Below are positions 34,391-43,138 of a stretch of DNA of 64,000 bases, piece after piece; the first letter of the stretch is position 1, and each line of letters starts with the position of its first letter. Where the stretch lies: NCBI RefSeq assembly GCF_052055875.1, contig NZ_CP170508.1, positions 1,054,001 to 1,118,000 of the forward strand, read 5' to 3'. The stretch is from Methanosphaerula subterraneus (GTDB lineage: Archaea > Halobacteriota > Methanomicrobia > Methanomicrobiales > Methanospirillaceae). The notes below the pieces were generated by a model, which ran no database searches, was not told where the DNA came from, and saw only the letters and a program-made list of their open reading frames with translations. The position numbers were made by a program, and so were the translations under genes.

Positions 34391-34516
34391 ATCGATCGAT
34401 GTCCCCTATGTAAAAAACCGGTCCAGCAGGGATGGAATGTCTGTCCTTACTGCAGAGGAGACCTCCGGGAGGCCGCAGCCGGGCCGGACCGCGATCCTCG
34501 CAATCCACCGGTATCG
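34391..34516 (+). other. In-frame zinc-ribbon coding stretch with no start codon, upstream of the transglutaminase-like gene
   Basis: The frame of the downstream gene stays open here and encodes CPLCKKPVQQGWNVCPYCRG (from 34400), a clean double-zinc-ribbon half that matches the CAFCGAESP ribbon after the ATG at 34517. No ATG, GTG or TTG occurs in this frame after the upstream stop; an ATG at 34399 is in the wrong frame and stops after four codons. So either the true start is non-standard (the ATC at 34391), or there is a mutation or sequencing error near 34393-34406. Confidence 0.5.
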
Positions 34517-35614
34517 ATGAGAGTCTGCGCCTTCTGCGGCGCCGAATCTCCTGCCGAGAGCGGCACCTACTGCCAGTCGTGCGGGTTCCGGATCAGGGCT
34601 CTCCCTTCCCCGGGACCTGACGCCCGGGCCGCTTCACCCGGGATCGGTTCCACCCCCCGCACCAGACGGCCCAGGCGGCCGACCCACCGGATCGGCAGGA
34701 GCATGCTGCTGGTCATCGCGGCGATGCTGATCTTCATCCTCTGTGCCGTCCCCGAACTGCTGGCCGGCTCAGCCCAGGAATCGGTCGGGAGTACCCCCAC
34801 GGAGACCCTCACCCAGACCGTAGCGAGTCTCCAGACCCCTACCACCGTAACTCCAGGGATCTCGCCGGATCCCGACGGTATGGCCGGATATCTCTCCTAT
34901 CTACTCGACGACGGGCTGGGGACGATCCCCTTCCAGATCCACCGCCAGGCGTACCAGGAGACGGCGGCAGAGACCATCCGCTTCTCTGGAGACGAACAGC
35001 AGTACTACCTGCAGATCCTCGACGACCCGGTGCAGCGGCCCGACCTTGCGGCGCTCGCCGACCGGATCCGCTCGATCACCGACGACCCCAAGGACCAGGC
35101 CAGGATCGCGGTCAGTGCCGTCCAGCAGATCCCGTACGACACCGCAAAGGCGGAGCTCGAGAGCACGGGCCAGCGGGACCGGTACCCGATCGAGGTGCTG
35201 CACGACGGCCAGGGGCTCTGCGGGGAGAAGTCGCTGCTGCTCGCCTCGCTCCTCCGGGACCTCGGGTTCGGGGTCGCGCTCTTCGAGTTCAAGCCCGAGC
35301 AGCACATGGCCGTCGGGATCGCGTGCCCGGCCGGGTACGACTATGCCGGCACCGGCTACGCCTTCATCGAGTCCACCGAGCCCTCGATCATCACCGACAG
35401 CAACGGGACCTATGCCGGTATCGGAAGACTCTCCTCCACGCCGGTGGTGATTTCGATCGCCCCGGGGTCAGCGTTCACCGGCATCGGGGAGGAGGAGGCC
35501 GATGCGAAAGAGTGGCGGAGTCTCCAGAGTATGGGGAAGACCCTCGACGAGTACCATTACGCCCGGTACCTGCTGCTGAAGCAGAAGTACGGGCTGATCA
35601 CCACCGACAGTTAG
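34517..35614 (+). CDS. Membrane-anchored transglutaminase-like protein with zinc ribbon
   Basis: A 365-residue protein from the ATG at 34517. The N-terminus is a zinc ribbon (CAFCGAESP, CQSCGFRI), followed by a basic Pro-rich stretch, one membrane helix near 62-82 (MLLVIAAMLIFILCAVPELL), a Thr-rich linker, and an external transglutaminase-like domain. That domain has the catalytic Cys in GQGLCGEKSLLLASLLRDLG, His in EQHMAVGI, and the third acidic residue in YAFIEST. The layout puts the ribbon inside and the enzyme domain outside. It may be N-terminally truncated as written, because the reading frame continues upstream with a further ribbon. Confidence 0.8.
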   Translation: MRVCAFCGAESPAESGTYCQSCGFRIRALPSPGPDARAASPGIGSTPRTRRPRRPTHRIGRSMLLVIAAMLIFILCAVPELLAGSAQESVGSTPTETLTQTVASLQTPTTVTPGISPDPDGMAGYLSYLLDDGLGTIPFQIHRQAYQETAAETIRFSGDEQQYYLQILDDPVQRPDLAALADRIRSITDDPKDQARIAVSAVQQIPYDTAKAELESTGQRDRYPIEVLHDGQGLCGEKSLLLASLLRDLGFGVALFEFKPEQHMAVGIACPAGYDYAGTGYAFIESTEPSIITDSNGTYAGIGRLSSTPVVISIAPGSAFTGIGEEEADAKEWRSLQSMGKTLDEYHYARYLLLKQKYGLITTDS

Positions 35615-35640
35615 AAAAAAGGGGCGTGGGTCGCCGGCCT

Positions 35641-36891
35641 TCAGAGCTTCCGATAGTACATCCCCTGGTCTCTGCAGGCCTCCTGGTCGACCATCCCCCG
35701 GACATCGATCAGCACCGGGTGGTCGTTCATCAGCCCCCGGATCGCGTCCACCGGCATCTGTTTGAACTGCTGGTGCGCCACGGCGATGATCACCGCGTCC
35801 ATCGTCTGGTCGAGGTTCGGGAGCGGGATGGCCCCGAAGTGCTCGATCACCGCATCGGAGAGGAGCGGGTCGTAGCCGTAGACCTGGACATCGAACTCCT
35901 TGAGTTCATCGACCATATTCTCGACCGGGGACTCCCTGATGTCGGCCACATCCTCCTTGTAGGTCAGGCCCATGATCAGGACCTTCGACCCGTTGATCGT
36001 CTTGCCGACCTTGTTCAACCCCTTCACGGCGAGATCGGCGACGTACTTCGGCATAGAATCGTTGATCGACCGGCCTGCGAGGATAACCTGGGCGTGATAC
36101 CCGACCTCCTTCGCCCGCTTGACCAGGTAATAGGGGTCGACCGGGATGCAGTGACCGCCGACCATCCCGGGGCGGTAGTGGTGGAAGTTCCACTTCGTGC
36201 CGGCGGCCTTCAGCACCTCTTCGGTGTCGATGTCGAGCCTGGAGAAGATCATCGAGAGTTCGTTCATCAGCGCGATGTTGAGGTCCCGCTGGACGTTCTC
36301 GATCACCTTCGAGGCCTCTGCGGTCCGGATGTTCGGGGCCGGGTAGACGTTGGTGATCAGACCGTACAGCTCTGTCAGGGCCTCGAGGGTCGGTGCATCC
36401 ATTCCGGAGACGACCTTGTTGATCCGGGAGAGGACATGCTCTTCGTCACCGGGATTGATCCGCTCGGGGGAGTAGCCGATCGCAAAGTCCTTCCCGCAGA
36501 CCATACCCGATTCCCGCTCCAGGATGGGGCCCATAATCCCCTCGGTCACGCCCGGATAGACCGTCGACTCCAGCACGACGATGGCCCCCTTCTTCAGGTT
36601 CTTTCCCACCGTCTCTGCCGACGATTCGACCGGTTCGAGGTCGGGGTCCTTCGCTCTGTTCACCGGGGTCGGGACGGCGATGATCACGAAGTCCGCCTCC
36701 CTGATCCGGGCAGGGTCGGTCGTCGCCTCGATCCTGTTCCCCTCTTTCGCGTTCAGCTCGTCCACCTTCTTCTGGTCTCTGCGGAATCCGATCGTCCGGA
36801 GATGCTGGGAGAAATCTTCTGCGAGCGGCAGTCCTACGTACCCGAGACCGATGACGCAGACCGTCTTATCTGTAACATTATGTGATGCCAT
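35641..36891 (-). CDS. Nucleotide-sugar dehydrogenase (UDP-ManNAc/UDP-glucose dehydrogenase family)
   Basis: Oxidises a UDP-sugar to the uronic acid using two NAD+. The ATG at 36891 gives 416 residues starting MASHNVTDKTVCVIGLGYVG, the NAD-binding motif LPLAEDF following. VLESTVYPGVTEGI, the central helix NELSMIFSRLDIDTEEVL and the catalytic region RPGMVGGHCIPVDPYYL (with the active Cys) are family motifs. The sequence is closer to WecC-type UDP-N-acetylmannosamine dehydrogenases than to UDP-glucose dehydrogenases. It stands alone; a surface glycan role is inferred. Confidence 0.92.
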   Translation of the reverse strand: MASHNVTDKTVCVIGLGYVGLPLAEDFSQHLRTIGFRRDQKKVDELNAKEGNRIEATTDPARIREADFVIIAVPTPVNRAKDPDLEPVESSAETVGKNLKKGAIVVLESTVYPGVTEGIMGPILERESGMVCGKDFAIGYSPERINPGDEEHVLSRINKVVSGMDAPTLEALTELYGLITNVYPAPNIRTAEASKVIENVQRDLNIALMNELSMIFSRLDIDTEEVLKAAGTKWNFHHYRPGMVGGHCIPVDPYYLVKRAKEVGYHAQVILAGRSINDSMPKYVADLAVKGLNKVGKTINGSKVLIMGLTYKEDVADIRESPVENMVDELKEFDVQVYGYDPLLSDAVIEHFGAIPLPNLDQTMDAVIIAVAHQQFKQMPVDAIRGLMNDHPVLIDVRGMVDQEACRDQGMYYRKL

Positions 36892-37045
36892 GTCAGGACT
36901 CCAGTGATAATGAAAGATAATTGTCAGATTCGTTAATAATAGAGCCACATTGGTTCCGGCGTTCATCACACCCGGCGACGCCGGCGGCCGGCCGGTGCAG
37001 GGCCCTGAACGATTGTATTAATATCGAGGAGGGAGATGAGAGGCT

Positions 37046-37330
37046 ATGTCACCGAGACCACGACCGGACCGGCAGCCGGATTATCCAAAGACCCCCAGTC
37101 CCCAGGCTGATACCAGCCCGGACGAGATCAGGCAGATTGAAGATGACCAGCACCATCCGTTCGACCACCATATGCCCCAGGCTCCGCACCAACCCCAGCA
37201 CAAGTCGGTGCTTCCTCCCCGGCACGACACCCACACCAAGCCCGAGCCCGATGAGTTCCCTCCCCACTCCAACCAGCCGGAGCCGATCAAGCCGGAGCCG
37301 CGGATCACCAGGACCGGGATCGAGCGCTGA
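37046..37330 (+). CDS. Pro/His-rich low-complexity protein
   Basis: A 94-residue open frame of strongly biased composition (MSPRPRPDRQPDYPKTPSPQ, later PPHSNQPEPIKPEPRITRTG), rich in Pro, His, Asp and Glu and lacking hydrophobic stretches, so probably disordered. GAGAGG lies just before the ATG. Overlapping frames on both strands are also open because of the base composition, so the coding status is uncertain. It is divergent from the nucleotide-sugar dehydrogenase gene. Confidence 0.5.
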   Translation: MSPRPRPDRQPDYPKTPSPQADTSPDEIRQIEDDQHHPFDHHMPQAPHQPQHKSVLPPRHDTHTKPEPDEFPPHSNQPEPIKPEPRITRTGIER

Positions 37331-37447
37331 GGGAGCGGTTCCGGCCGGCTTCATCTCCACGCTTTTTTAACAGTTCGCCGAGGGCAGGCAGTCGTCATTA
37401 TGTCGGGTGACGGCGCACAGGTACCCAGTATTCCCGGGAGGTGCAGG

Positions 37448-38671
37448 ATGGATACCGTTGTGATCGTTGGGGGAGGGCCGGCCGGGCTCTTCTGCGGACT
37501 GCAGGCTGCAGGAGCAGGGCGGCGGGTGATCGTCCTTGAGAAGAAGGGTGCATGCGGGAGAAAACTGCTGATCACCGGGACCGGGCAGTGCAACCTGACG
37601 CACGACGGGGCGGTGACCGAGTTTCTGTCGCACTACGGGGACCACGGCAAGTTCCTCCGGCCGGCGCTGATGAACTTCACCAACCTCGATCTGATCACGT
37701 TCTTCGCCGACCGGGGGGTCCGGACGGTCACCGAACCGCAGGGAAAGGTCTTTCCTGCGTCGAGGAAGGCGACCGAGGTGCTGGCCGCCCTGCTGGACTG
37801 CTGCAGGGAGCGGGGGGTGGAGGTCCGGTGCAGCGAGCCGGTGCAGGAGGTTCGCCGGGAACAGGACGGCTTCCTGGTCCGGACCGGGGCCGGCACCTGC
37901 CATGCGGACTTTCTGGTCATCGCCACCGGTGGAGCCTCCTACCCGGCCACCGGCTCCACCGGGGACGGCTACCAGATGGCCGAGAGCCTCGGCCACACGA
38001 TCGCCCCGGTGGCCCCGGCCCTGGCGGCGGTGCTGGTCGACGGCTACCCGTTCGCAGATCTCGCCGGCATCTCCTTCGCCGGTGTCACGATCTCCCAGTT
38101 CAGGGAGAACAAACGACTCCGGCAGCATACCGGCGACCTGCTGCTGACCCATCACGGCCTCTCCGGACCCGGGATCCTCGACCACTCCCGGCAGATCCTC
38201 CCCGGCGATCTGCTGAAGGTCTCGTTCCTGCCCGGCATGGACCGGGACGGGGTCGCCCGCGACCTCGAGGGGCGGATCGCGGCGAACGGAAACCGGCTGG
38301 TCAAAACGGTGCTCGCCGAGTACCCGCTCCCCGAACGGCTGGTCCGAAGGCTGGTCGAGATGGCCGGCATCCCGGCAGATATGACGGCGGCGCATCTCTC
38401 AAAACAGGGGCGGAACGGACTCGTCGCCCTGCTCACCGAGTGCCCGTTCGTCGTGAAGCGTCTCGAAGGGTTCGAGGTGGCGATGGTGACGAGGGGCGGG
38501 GTGGACCTCAAGGAGGTGAACGCGAAGACGATGGAGTCCCGGCTCGTCCCGCACCTGTACTTCGCCGGCGAGGTGCTCGACATCGACGGGGACACCGGCG
38601 GCTACAACCTCCAGGCCGCGTTCTCCACCGGGACGCTGGCCGCCCGGCAGATCGCGGCCGGCACCCGGTGA
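37448..38671 (+). CDS. HI0933-family flavoprotein (BaiN-like NAD(P)/FAD oxidoreductase)
   Basis: A 407-residue two-dinucleotide flavoprotein. It begins MDTVVIVGGGPAGLFCGLQA and has the family signature GACGRKLLITGTGQCNLTH. The C-terminus ends with the FAD motif YFAGEVLDIDGDTGGYNLQA followed by AFSTG. Members are widespread, with activities such as bile-acid or dihydro-compound reduction reported for BaiN; the archaeal substrate is unknown. GGGAGGTG lies four bases before the ATG at 37448. It is convergent with the DUF4349 lipoprotein gene. Confidence 0.92.
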   Translation: MDTVVIVGGGPAGLFCGLQAAGAGRRVIVLEKKGACGRKLLITGTGQCNLTHDGAVTEFLSHYGDHGKFLRPALMNFTNLDLITFFADRGVRTVTEPQGKVFPASRKATEVLAALLDCCRERGVEVRCSEPVQEVRREQDGFLVRTGAGTCHADFLVIATGGASYPATGSTGDGYQMAESLGHTIAPVAPALAAVLVDGYPFADLAGISFAGVTISQFRENKRLRQHTGDLLLTHHGLSGPGILDHSRQILPGDLLKVSFLPGMDRDGVARDLEGRIAANGNRLVKTVLAEYPLPERLVRRLVEMAGIPADMTAAHLSKQGRNGLVALLTECPFVVKRLEGFEVAMVTRGGVDLKEVNAKTMESRLVPHLYFAGEVLDIDGDTGGYNLQAAFSTGTLAARQIAAGTR

Positions 38672-38680
38672 CGCCCCCCC

Positions 38681-39583
38681 TCACTTCTCCTGCAGTTCCT
38701 GGGCCGGGGCAACGACCGGCTCGGGCTTCTTCGACCGGCGCCACCGGTAGATCCCGTAGGCTGCGCCCCCGAGGATGATCAGGGGGAGGAGGGTCAGGAA
38801 GGCGATGATCAGCAGCTCGATCATCCCGAAGAACCCGGCGATCCCCGCGTTGATCGTGTCGACAATACTGCGGCCGGATTCCCCGCCGATCGGGGCCGGC
38901 TCCTTGAGGGTCACGGTGATGGTCGAGAGGTCGATCCGGCTGTTCAGGACCCGGAGTCTTCCCTCCAGCCGGTCCAGGCTGGTCTGCACCCGGTCGATCT
39001 GCTCCTGCACCGCGATGATGTCCTCCACCTTCACGCTCTTCTTCAGCAGCTCGTTGTACTGCGTCAGCTGGTTCTGGTAGGAGGTCTTCTGGGCGTTGAG
39101 GTCGACGTACTCGGCGGTCACATCCTCGCCGCTCGTGGCGACGGACTGGACGCTCCCGATCCCCTTCACCTCGGCGAGGGCTTCCTCAAACTCAGCGGCC
39201 GGCACCCGGAGGACGACCTTCGCCGTCCGGGTCTCCCCCTGCGTGGTGACGCTGGACGAGGCGAGGTACCCCTCCCTCCCGGTCGCGATGGTCTTCAGGG
39301 CGTCGACGGCCGTCGGGACGTCCTTCACCTCCAGGGTCAGCTGGGCGGTGTAGACGATCTTCTGGTCGACGACGACCCCGGTCTCCGCGGTACCGGCGTT
39401 GGGGGCCGAAGCCGCAGTCGACACCGGGGCCACCGCTTTCTGGTCGCTGGTATATACATCCGTCACCGGCACACTGGGTCCGCTGGATCCCTGGCTGCTG
39501 GTCGGGTACGTCATGCACCCTGCCGCCGCCAGGGCGATCACCAGGATCACCAGCGCCGGCACCCACACCATCCGTCTGTCCAT
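38681..39583 (-). CDS. DUF4349 lipoprotein
   Basis: A 300-residue surface-anchored protein. The ATG at 39583 leads a signal peptide (WVPALVILVIALAAAGC) ending in a lipobox with the Cys near residue 23. The exported domain has the DUF4349 pattern KIVYTAQLTLEVKDVPTAVD, a coiled-coil segment, and RLRVLNSRIDLSTITVTLKE. A C-terminal membrane helix near 260-285 (LLIIAFLTLLPLIILGGAAY) follows and ends in a basic cytoplasmic tail. Function unknown. A TATA-like TATAAATATT lies at 39603-39612 on this strand. Confidence 0.88.
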   Translation of the reverse strand: MDRRMVWVPALVILVIALAAAGCMTYPTSSQGSSGPSVPVTDVYTSDQKAVAPVSTAASAPNAGTAETGVVVDQKIVYTAQLTLEVKDVPTAVDALKTIATGREGYLASSSVTTQGETRTAKVVLRVPAAEFEEALAEVKGIGSVQSVATSGEDVTAEYVDLNAQKTSYQNQLTQYNELLKKSVKVEDIIAVQEQIDRVQTSLDRLEGRLRVLNSRIDLSTITVTLKEPAPIGGESGRSIVDTINAGIAGFFGMIELLIIAFLTLLPLIILGGAAYGIYRWRRSKKPEPVVAPAQELQEK

Positions 39584-39613
39584 GGTGAATGATGACAGCG
39601 GGGAATATTTATA

Positions 39614-40337
39614 GTGATTTATCATCGAAACCCGATCCTAAAGGGCCAGATGGACGGTGCGTTCACCACAAGAGCGTGGAGGAAAGGAGACGGACGGGTC
39701 CTGACCTGTCCGAATCAGAAAAGGTGTGGAATGGGAATGAAATGTTCTGTGGTATGGTTCAGTACGATGGCCGGCGCCCATATGTGCTGGAAGCCAGGCC
39801 TCGAGGGTGACGCTGGTATGAGACGTCACCGGTGTCCCGGCCGGCAGTGTTATGCTCCTGAACACTGCAGTCGGAACCTGCTCTTATCCAGATACCCGGT
39901 CGGTCGACAGGACCGCTCTTTGTGAGAGGAGTGCTCGGCACGTTCTCGTTATCCTGCTGGCCGGGCCGGGGGTGTGGGCTGTGATAATAGACTGCCGGAG
40001 GTGCGGTGGTTCTGTCCCTCGAGGGGGTGCCTCCAATGCAGGTTACCACGATCACCAGTTGCCGGCGGTGCCATATATATTCCCGGGATGCCGGCGGGTA
40101 CACTCCTCTGATCGGCGGTCCATTCCCTGGACCAGGCGGTTCAGGAAACGGACCGGGCGGTCGTACGGGGGTGGCCGGCGTGGAGTGTTATCAGAAAGAG
40201 ATGATTACGAACCGGCGTACACCCAGGATACTGGCGAGCACTGTTTCTCTCTCTGCTGGCATCGGGTTTCTGCTGGAAAAATTTGTATTCATATTCAATT
40301 ACAATCCCATGCCTCTCCAGAAGCGAGTGTCAGAAGA
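39614..40337. other. Stretch without a supported gene
   Basis: Several short overlapping frames on both strands are open here, some with Cys pairs, but none shows a family motif, a good ribosome-binding site or consistent codon use. It may hold decayed gene remains. I see no repeats or RNA genes. Confidence 0.5.
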
Positions 40338-40538
40338 CTATCTGAACAGAAAGGACCACGCCACATACGAGATGACGACCATGATACATACCAGTACCAC
40401 CAGGATTTTGTACCCGCACCTCTTGCAGATACCGAAGAAGGAGGGGTCGCACTCGGGACAATAGTCGGAGGAACAGGTCCTGCACGTTTTTAATGATCCC
40501 TGAAGTTCGTGATTTTCAATGAGTTCCTGTTCGGTCAC
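40338..40538 (-). CDS. Small Cys-rich membrane protein
   Basis: A 66-residue protein: a Cys-rich domain (CRTCSSDYCPECDPSFFGIC, then KRCGYK) directly followed by one membrane helix (ILVVLVCIMVVISYVAWSFL). The layout suggests a zinc ribbon on one side of a single-pass anchor. The start is GTG 40538, with a TATA-like TTATTTAAC at 40562-40570, so the mRNA may be leaderless. There is no similarity I can name. The 370 bases between it and the next gene (40539-40910) contain nothing recognisable beyond this promoter. Confidence 0.55.
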   Translation of the reverse strand: MTEQELIENHELQGSLKTCRTCSSDYCPECDPSFFGICKRCGYKILVVLVCIMVVISYVAWSFLFR

Positions 40539-40910
40539 AGGAGGTGTAGTGGCTGTCGACTGTTAAATAATGTCGGAAAGAAGTGAGAACGTCGGGAATT
40601 CAAAATTCTCCATTCCAGAAAGTGATATTCAGGTCGACGAGGAAGTGAATTGTTACCCATACTCCGGATTCATTCCTTCTATGCCCGGGTACCCTCCCGG
40701 CCGGCATGGAATCAGTTCTGGATGCCAGAGAACACAGAGCGCTGACGAAGGGAAACAGACAGGAGGATATCATCCAGGTACTGGATGAACGAGATCATGA
40801 ATCTGATTCCGGGGCTGTCCGAGCCGGCGGGCCACAGGGGATGGTGGCTGGAAAAATACTGCGGAATGTAAAAAAGAGGGGGGTTCCGGATTGAACCTCA
40901 ATGGGAAACC

Positions 40911-42017
40911 CTACTTCCAGAACTGCCACCAGTGATGCCTGGCCTTATCGGCCACCTCGGATCTCAGGGGGTTCTTTATCCCTCCTTCGCCCCGTGCTCT
41001 GACCACATCCGATGCGCCGGTCCTGATCTTTTCGACCCCCTTGCCGACCGTATCGGTGACCGGTGCCACGGTGGACGCGGCGGACTTGACGGCTTCAGAT
41101 CCCTTGCCGGCGACGGTCTCCGAGGCCGAGCCTACACCCGACGTGGCAGACTTGACGGCATCAGTTCCCTTGTCGAAAACGGTCCCCGGTGCTGCGGCAG
41201 CTCCAGACGCGGCAGACTTGACAGCTTCAGTTCCCTTGCCGAAAACGGTCTCCGGTGCTGAGGCCGCACTGGACGTGGCAGACGTGACGGCTTCAGCCCC
41301 TTTGCCGAAAACGGTCTCCGAGGCCGAGGCAACACCCGACGTGGCGGACTTGACAGCTTCAGCTCCCTTGCCGAAAACGGTCTCCGGTGCTGAGGCAGCT
41401 CCAGACGCGGCAGACTTGACAGCTTCAGCTCCCTTGCCGAAAACGGTCTCCGGTGCTGAGGCCGCACTGGACGTGGCAGACTTGACAGCTTCAGTTCCCT
41501 TGCCGAAAACGGTCCCCGGTGCCGAGGCTACACCCGATACGGTGGACTTTACCATATCGACGGCAGGGGCTGCGGCCACCGTCTGCTTCATGCTTTCGAG
41601 CGGGCCGGCATCCGGGGTCATTTCAGTCCCGACCCGAGGAGCGACTGCTGGAGCGGGTGCTGCTTCCTTCGGTTCCGATACCGGTGCACCTGCACCCGTC
41701 CGGCTGCTTCCTGCGGTGCCGGCCTCCGGGGCCCCGAAGCCCCACGCTCCGATGAGCCGGCCTGATGGAGAATACTTATGGATCCAGGACCTCTCGGCAT
41801 CGAGCATGAACACATTTCCTGCGCCGTCGACCGACAGGCCCACCGATCGGTTGGCCCGCTGCACCTCCACAGGGTTCCCGAAGCCATATCGGCCGATCAG
41901 TTCTCCTGAAGCGGTATATTTCTCGATGCGTGAGGTGTTCGCATCGAGAATGTACGTGTTTCCAGCGCCGTCTTCTGCGACACCAACCCGGGTCTCCGAA
42001 GTTTTATCTGCTGTCAT
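40911..42017 (-). CDS. NHL-repeat protein with 22-residue tandem repeats
   Basis: About 368 residues. The N-terminal part has NHL/beta-propeller blades (VGVAEDGAGNTYILDANTSR and VGLSVDGAGNVFMLDAERSW, each followed by a xxYSxSGxLIGxxG strand). Only two blades are present, so this is not a full propeller. An Ala/Pro spacer follows. The C-terminal half is seven to eight copies of a 22-residue unit such as GKGAEAVKSAASGAASAPET. No signal peptide is visible. The ATG at 42017 has GGTGA five bases upstream, and a strong TATA box lies at 42057-42064. Function unknown. Confidence 0.75.
   Translation of the reverse strand: MTADKTSETRVGVAEDGAGNTYILDANTSRIEKYTASGELIGRYGFGNPVEVQRANRSVGLSVDGAGNVFMLDAERSWIHKYSPSGRLIGAWGFGAPEAGTAGSSRTGAGAPVSEPKEAAPAPAVAPRVGTEMTPDAGPLESMKQTVAAAPAVDMVKSTVSGVASAPGTVFGKGTEAVKSATSSAASAPETVFGKGAEAVKSAASGAASAPETVFGKGAEAVKSATSGVASASETVFGKGAEAVTSATSSAASAPETVFGKGTEAVKSAASGAAAAPGTVFDKGTDAVKSATSGVGSASETVAGKGSEAVKSAASTVAPVTDTVGKGVEKIRTGASDVVRARGEGGIKNPLRSEVADKARHHWWQFWK
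41045..41560 (-). repeat. 66-base tandem repeat, seven to eight units
   Basis: In-frame repeats of 66 bases within the NHL gene, coding for 22-residue units built around GKGAEAVKSA...SAPETVF. Units differ at several positions, mostly in the SSAA/SGVA segment. The base-level similarity is high, showing expansion by unequal crossover or slippage. Confidence 0.9.
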
Positions 42018-42056
42018 CCAGTTCACCAATCCCGATCGGGGGATTGTCGGCCAGAC

Positions 42057-42064
42057 ATATATAG
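42057..42064 (-). promoter_or_regulatory. TATA box of the NHL-repeat gene
   Basis: CTATATAT on the minus strand, about 40 bases before the ATG, predicts transcription start near 42032 and a leader of about 15 bases. The remaining part of the 42065-42527 gap shows only unsupported open frames. Confidence 0.6.
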
Positions 42065-42527
42065 TTATTTCAATTTTCCTTTCACGCGTACGGTCTCGAA
42101 ATCAGTACATTCACGCAAACACCCCCGGGCGAACCCGAAGATCCGTCCGGAAAGCGATCTCGTTCAAAGATATCAGTTTCAGGTTCCCCCCAGTTCGACC
42201 CGACACTCCCCTCCATACCAGCTGGAGCGTAAGCCACGCCATGCGTTCGTCCCGGTCTGCACCATCCTGCGGATGCATGAAAACAGACGGAGGTAAACTG
42301 GGTATGCACTGTTCCCTGATACTGCACCATCTCCCCCGACATACGTTACAAAATCCTTATCTCCTGACGCTCGCATAAGGGTCACCATCTGGGGGAACCT
42401 GCTTGATACGTCCGGTGCCTGCGCGAACGGCGCGATGACTCCCCCCAGGGAATGAGGAACGTACACCGATGCACCATACCCAACCGAACGGTTGCCGGGG
42501 GCCGACCGGCCCGGATAGACGCCGCCC

Positions 42528-42998
42528 ATGACGCTCAACGATGCCCAGCAGATATTCGGCTTCTTCTTTGCGATCTATTTTTTTATGATCGTCGAACGCT
42601 CGCACCAGACGTACAAACCATGGGACACGTACCAGGCGATACACGGAAAAATTCACAACATCAATCGGCTGGTCCTGGCATGGATCGTCCTGATGATCCT
42701 GCCGGTCACGCAGTTCGCGATCCTGTTCACGCTCCTCGGGTTGTTCGAGGTCCCGTTCGATGCGACGATCACCGGGGTGTTCCGGATCATTCTGATCAGC
42801 ATCAGTTCGTTCTTCACCTTCGGGTATTTCCGGATCTACGAATCGTTTCTGCACCGATCTCCCGAGATGTTCTTCCCGGAGGAGGAGTTGAAGGAGCCGG
42901 CCTTCGAGCTCCGCCCGGATTTCTGGGCGCATTTCATTCCGGGAGCTCTGTATCTGATCATTCCGACGCTGCTGCTGTTCACAGCGCTCTATATTTGA
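42528..42998 (+). CDS. Four-helix membrane protein, function unknown
   Basis: A 156-residue polytopic membrane protein with hydrophobic segments near 7-24 (IFGFFFAIYFFMIV), 47-70 (LVLAWIVLMILPVTQFAILF), 80-102 (ITGVFRIILISISSFFTFGY) and 136-156 (FIPGALYLIIPTLLLFTALY). A polar loop with SHQTYKPWDTYQAIHGKIHN separates the first two. No family is recognised. It is the last backbone-composition gene before the AT-rich island, 140 bases before the NACHT gene. Confidence 0.7.
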   Translation: MTLNDAQQIFGFFFAIYFFMIVERSHQTYKPWDTYQAIHGKIHNINRLVLAWIVLMILPVTQFAILFTLLGLFEVPFDATITGVFRIILISISSFFTFGYFRIYESFLHRSPEMFFPEEELKEPAFELRPDFWAHFIPGALYLIIPTLLLFTALYI

Positions 42999-43138
42999 TG
43001 TGGGCCCCAGACGTATATTTGATCGAATTGTTGATGCTTTATCTTGGATATGTCACAAGTACAAAGGGATACGGGCTTCATCGACAAAATCATTTAAAAA
43101 CCTAAAGGTCATTTTTGTTCATACAATAAAGGGAAAAA

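Noticed and set aside
38508..38744. Short minus-strand frame at the convergent end of the HI0933 flavoprotein gene
   Set aside because: Arg/Pro/Gly-biased shadow of the flavoprotein C-terminus.
41041..42378. 445-codon plus-strand frame through the 22-residue repeats
   Set aside because: It mirrors the repeat of the NHL gene. The minus strand has the NHL blades, TATA box and ribosome-binding site; this strand has none of them.
42179..42538. 119-codon minus-strand frame in the gap before the membrane protein gene
   Set aside because: No ribosome-binding site or motif, and competing frames are open on the other strand.
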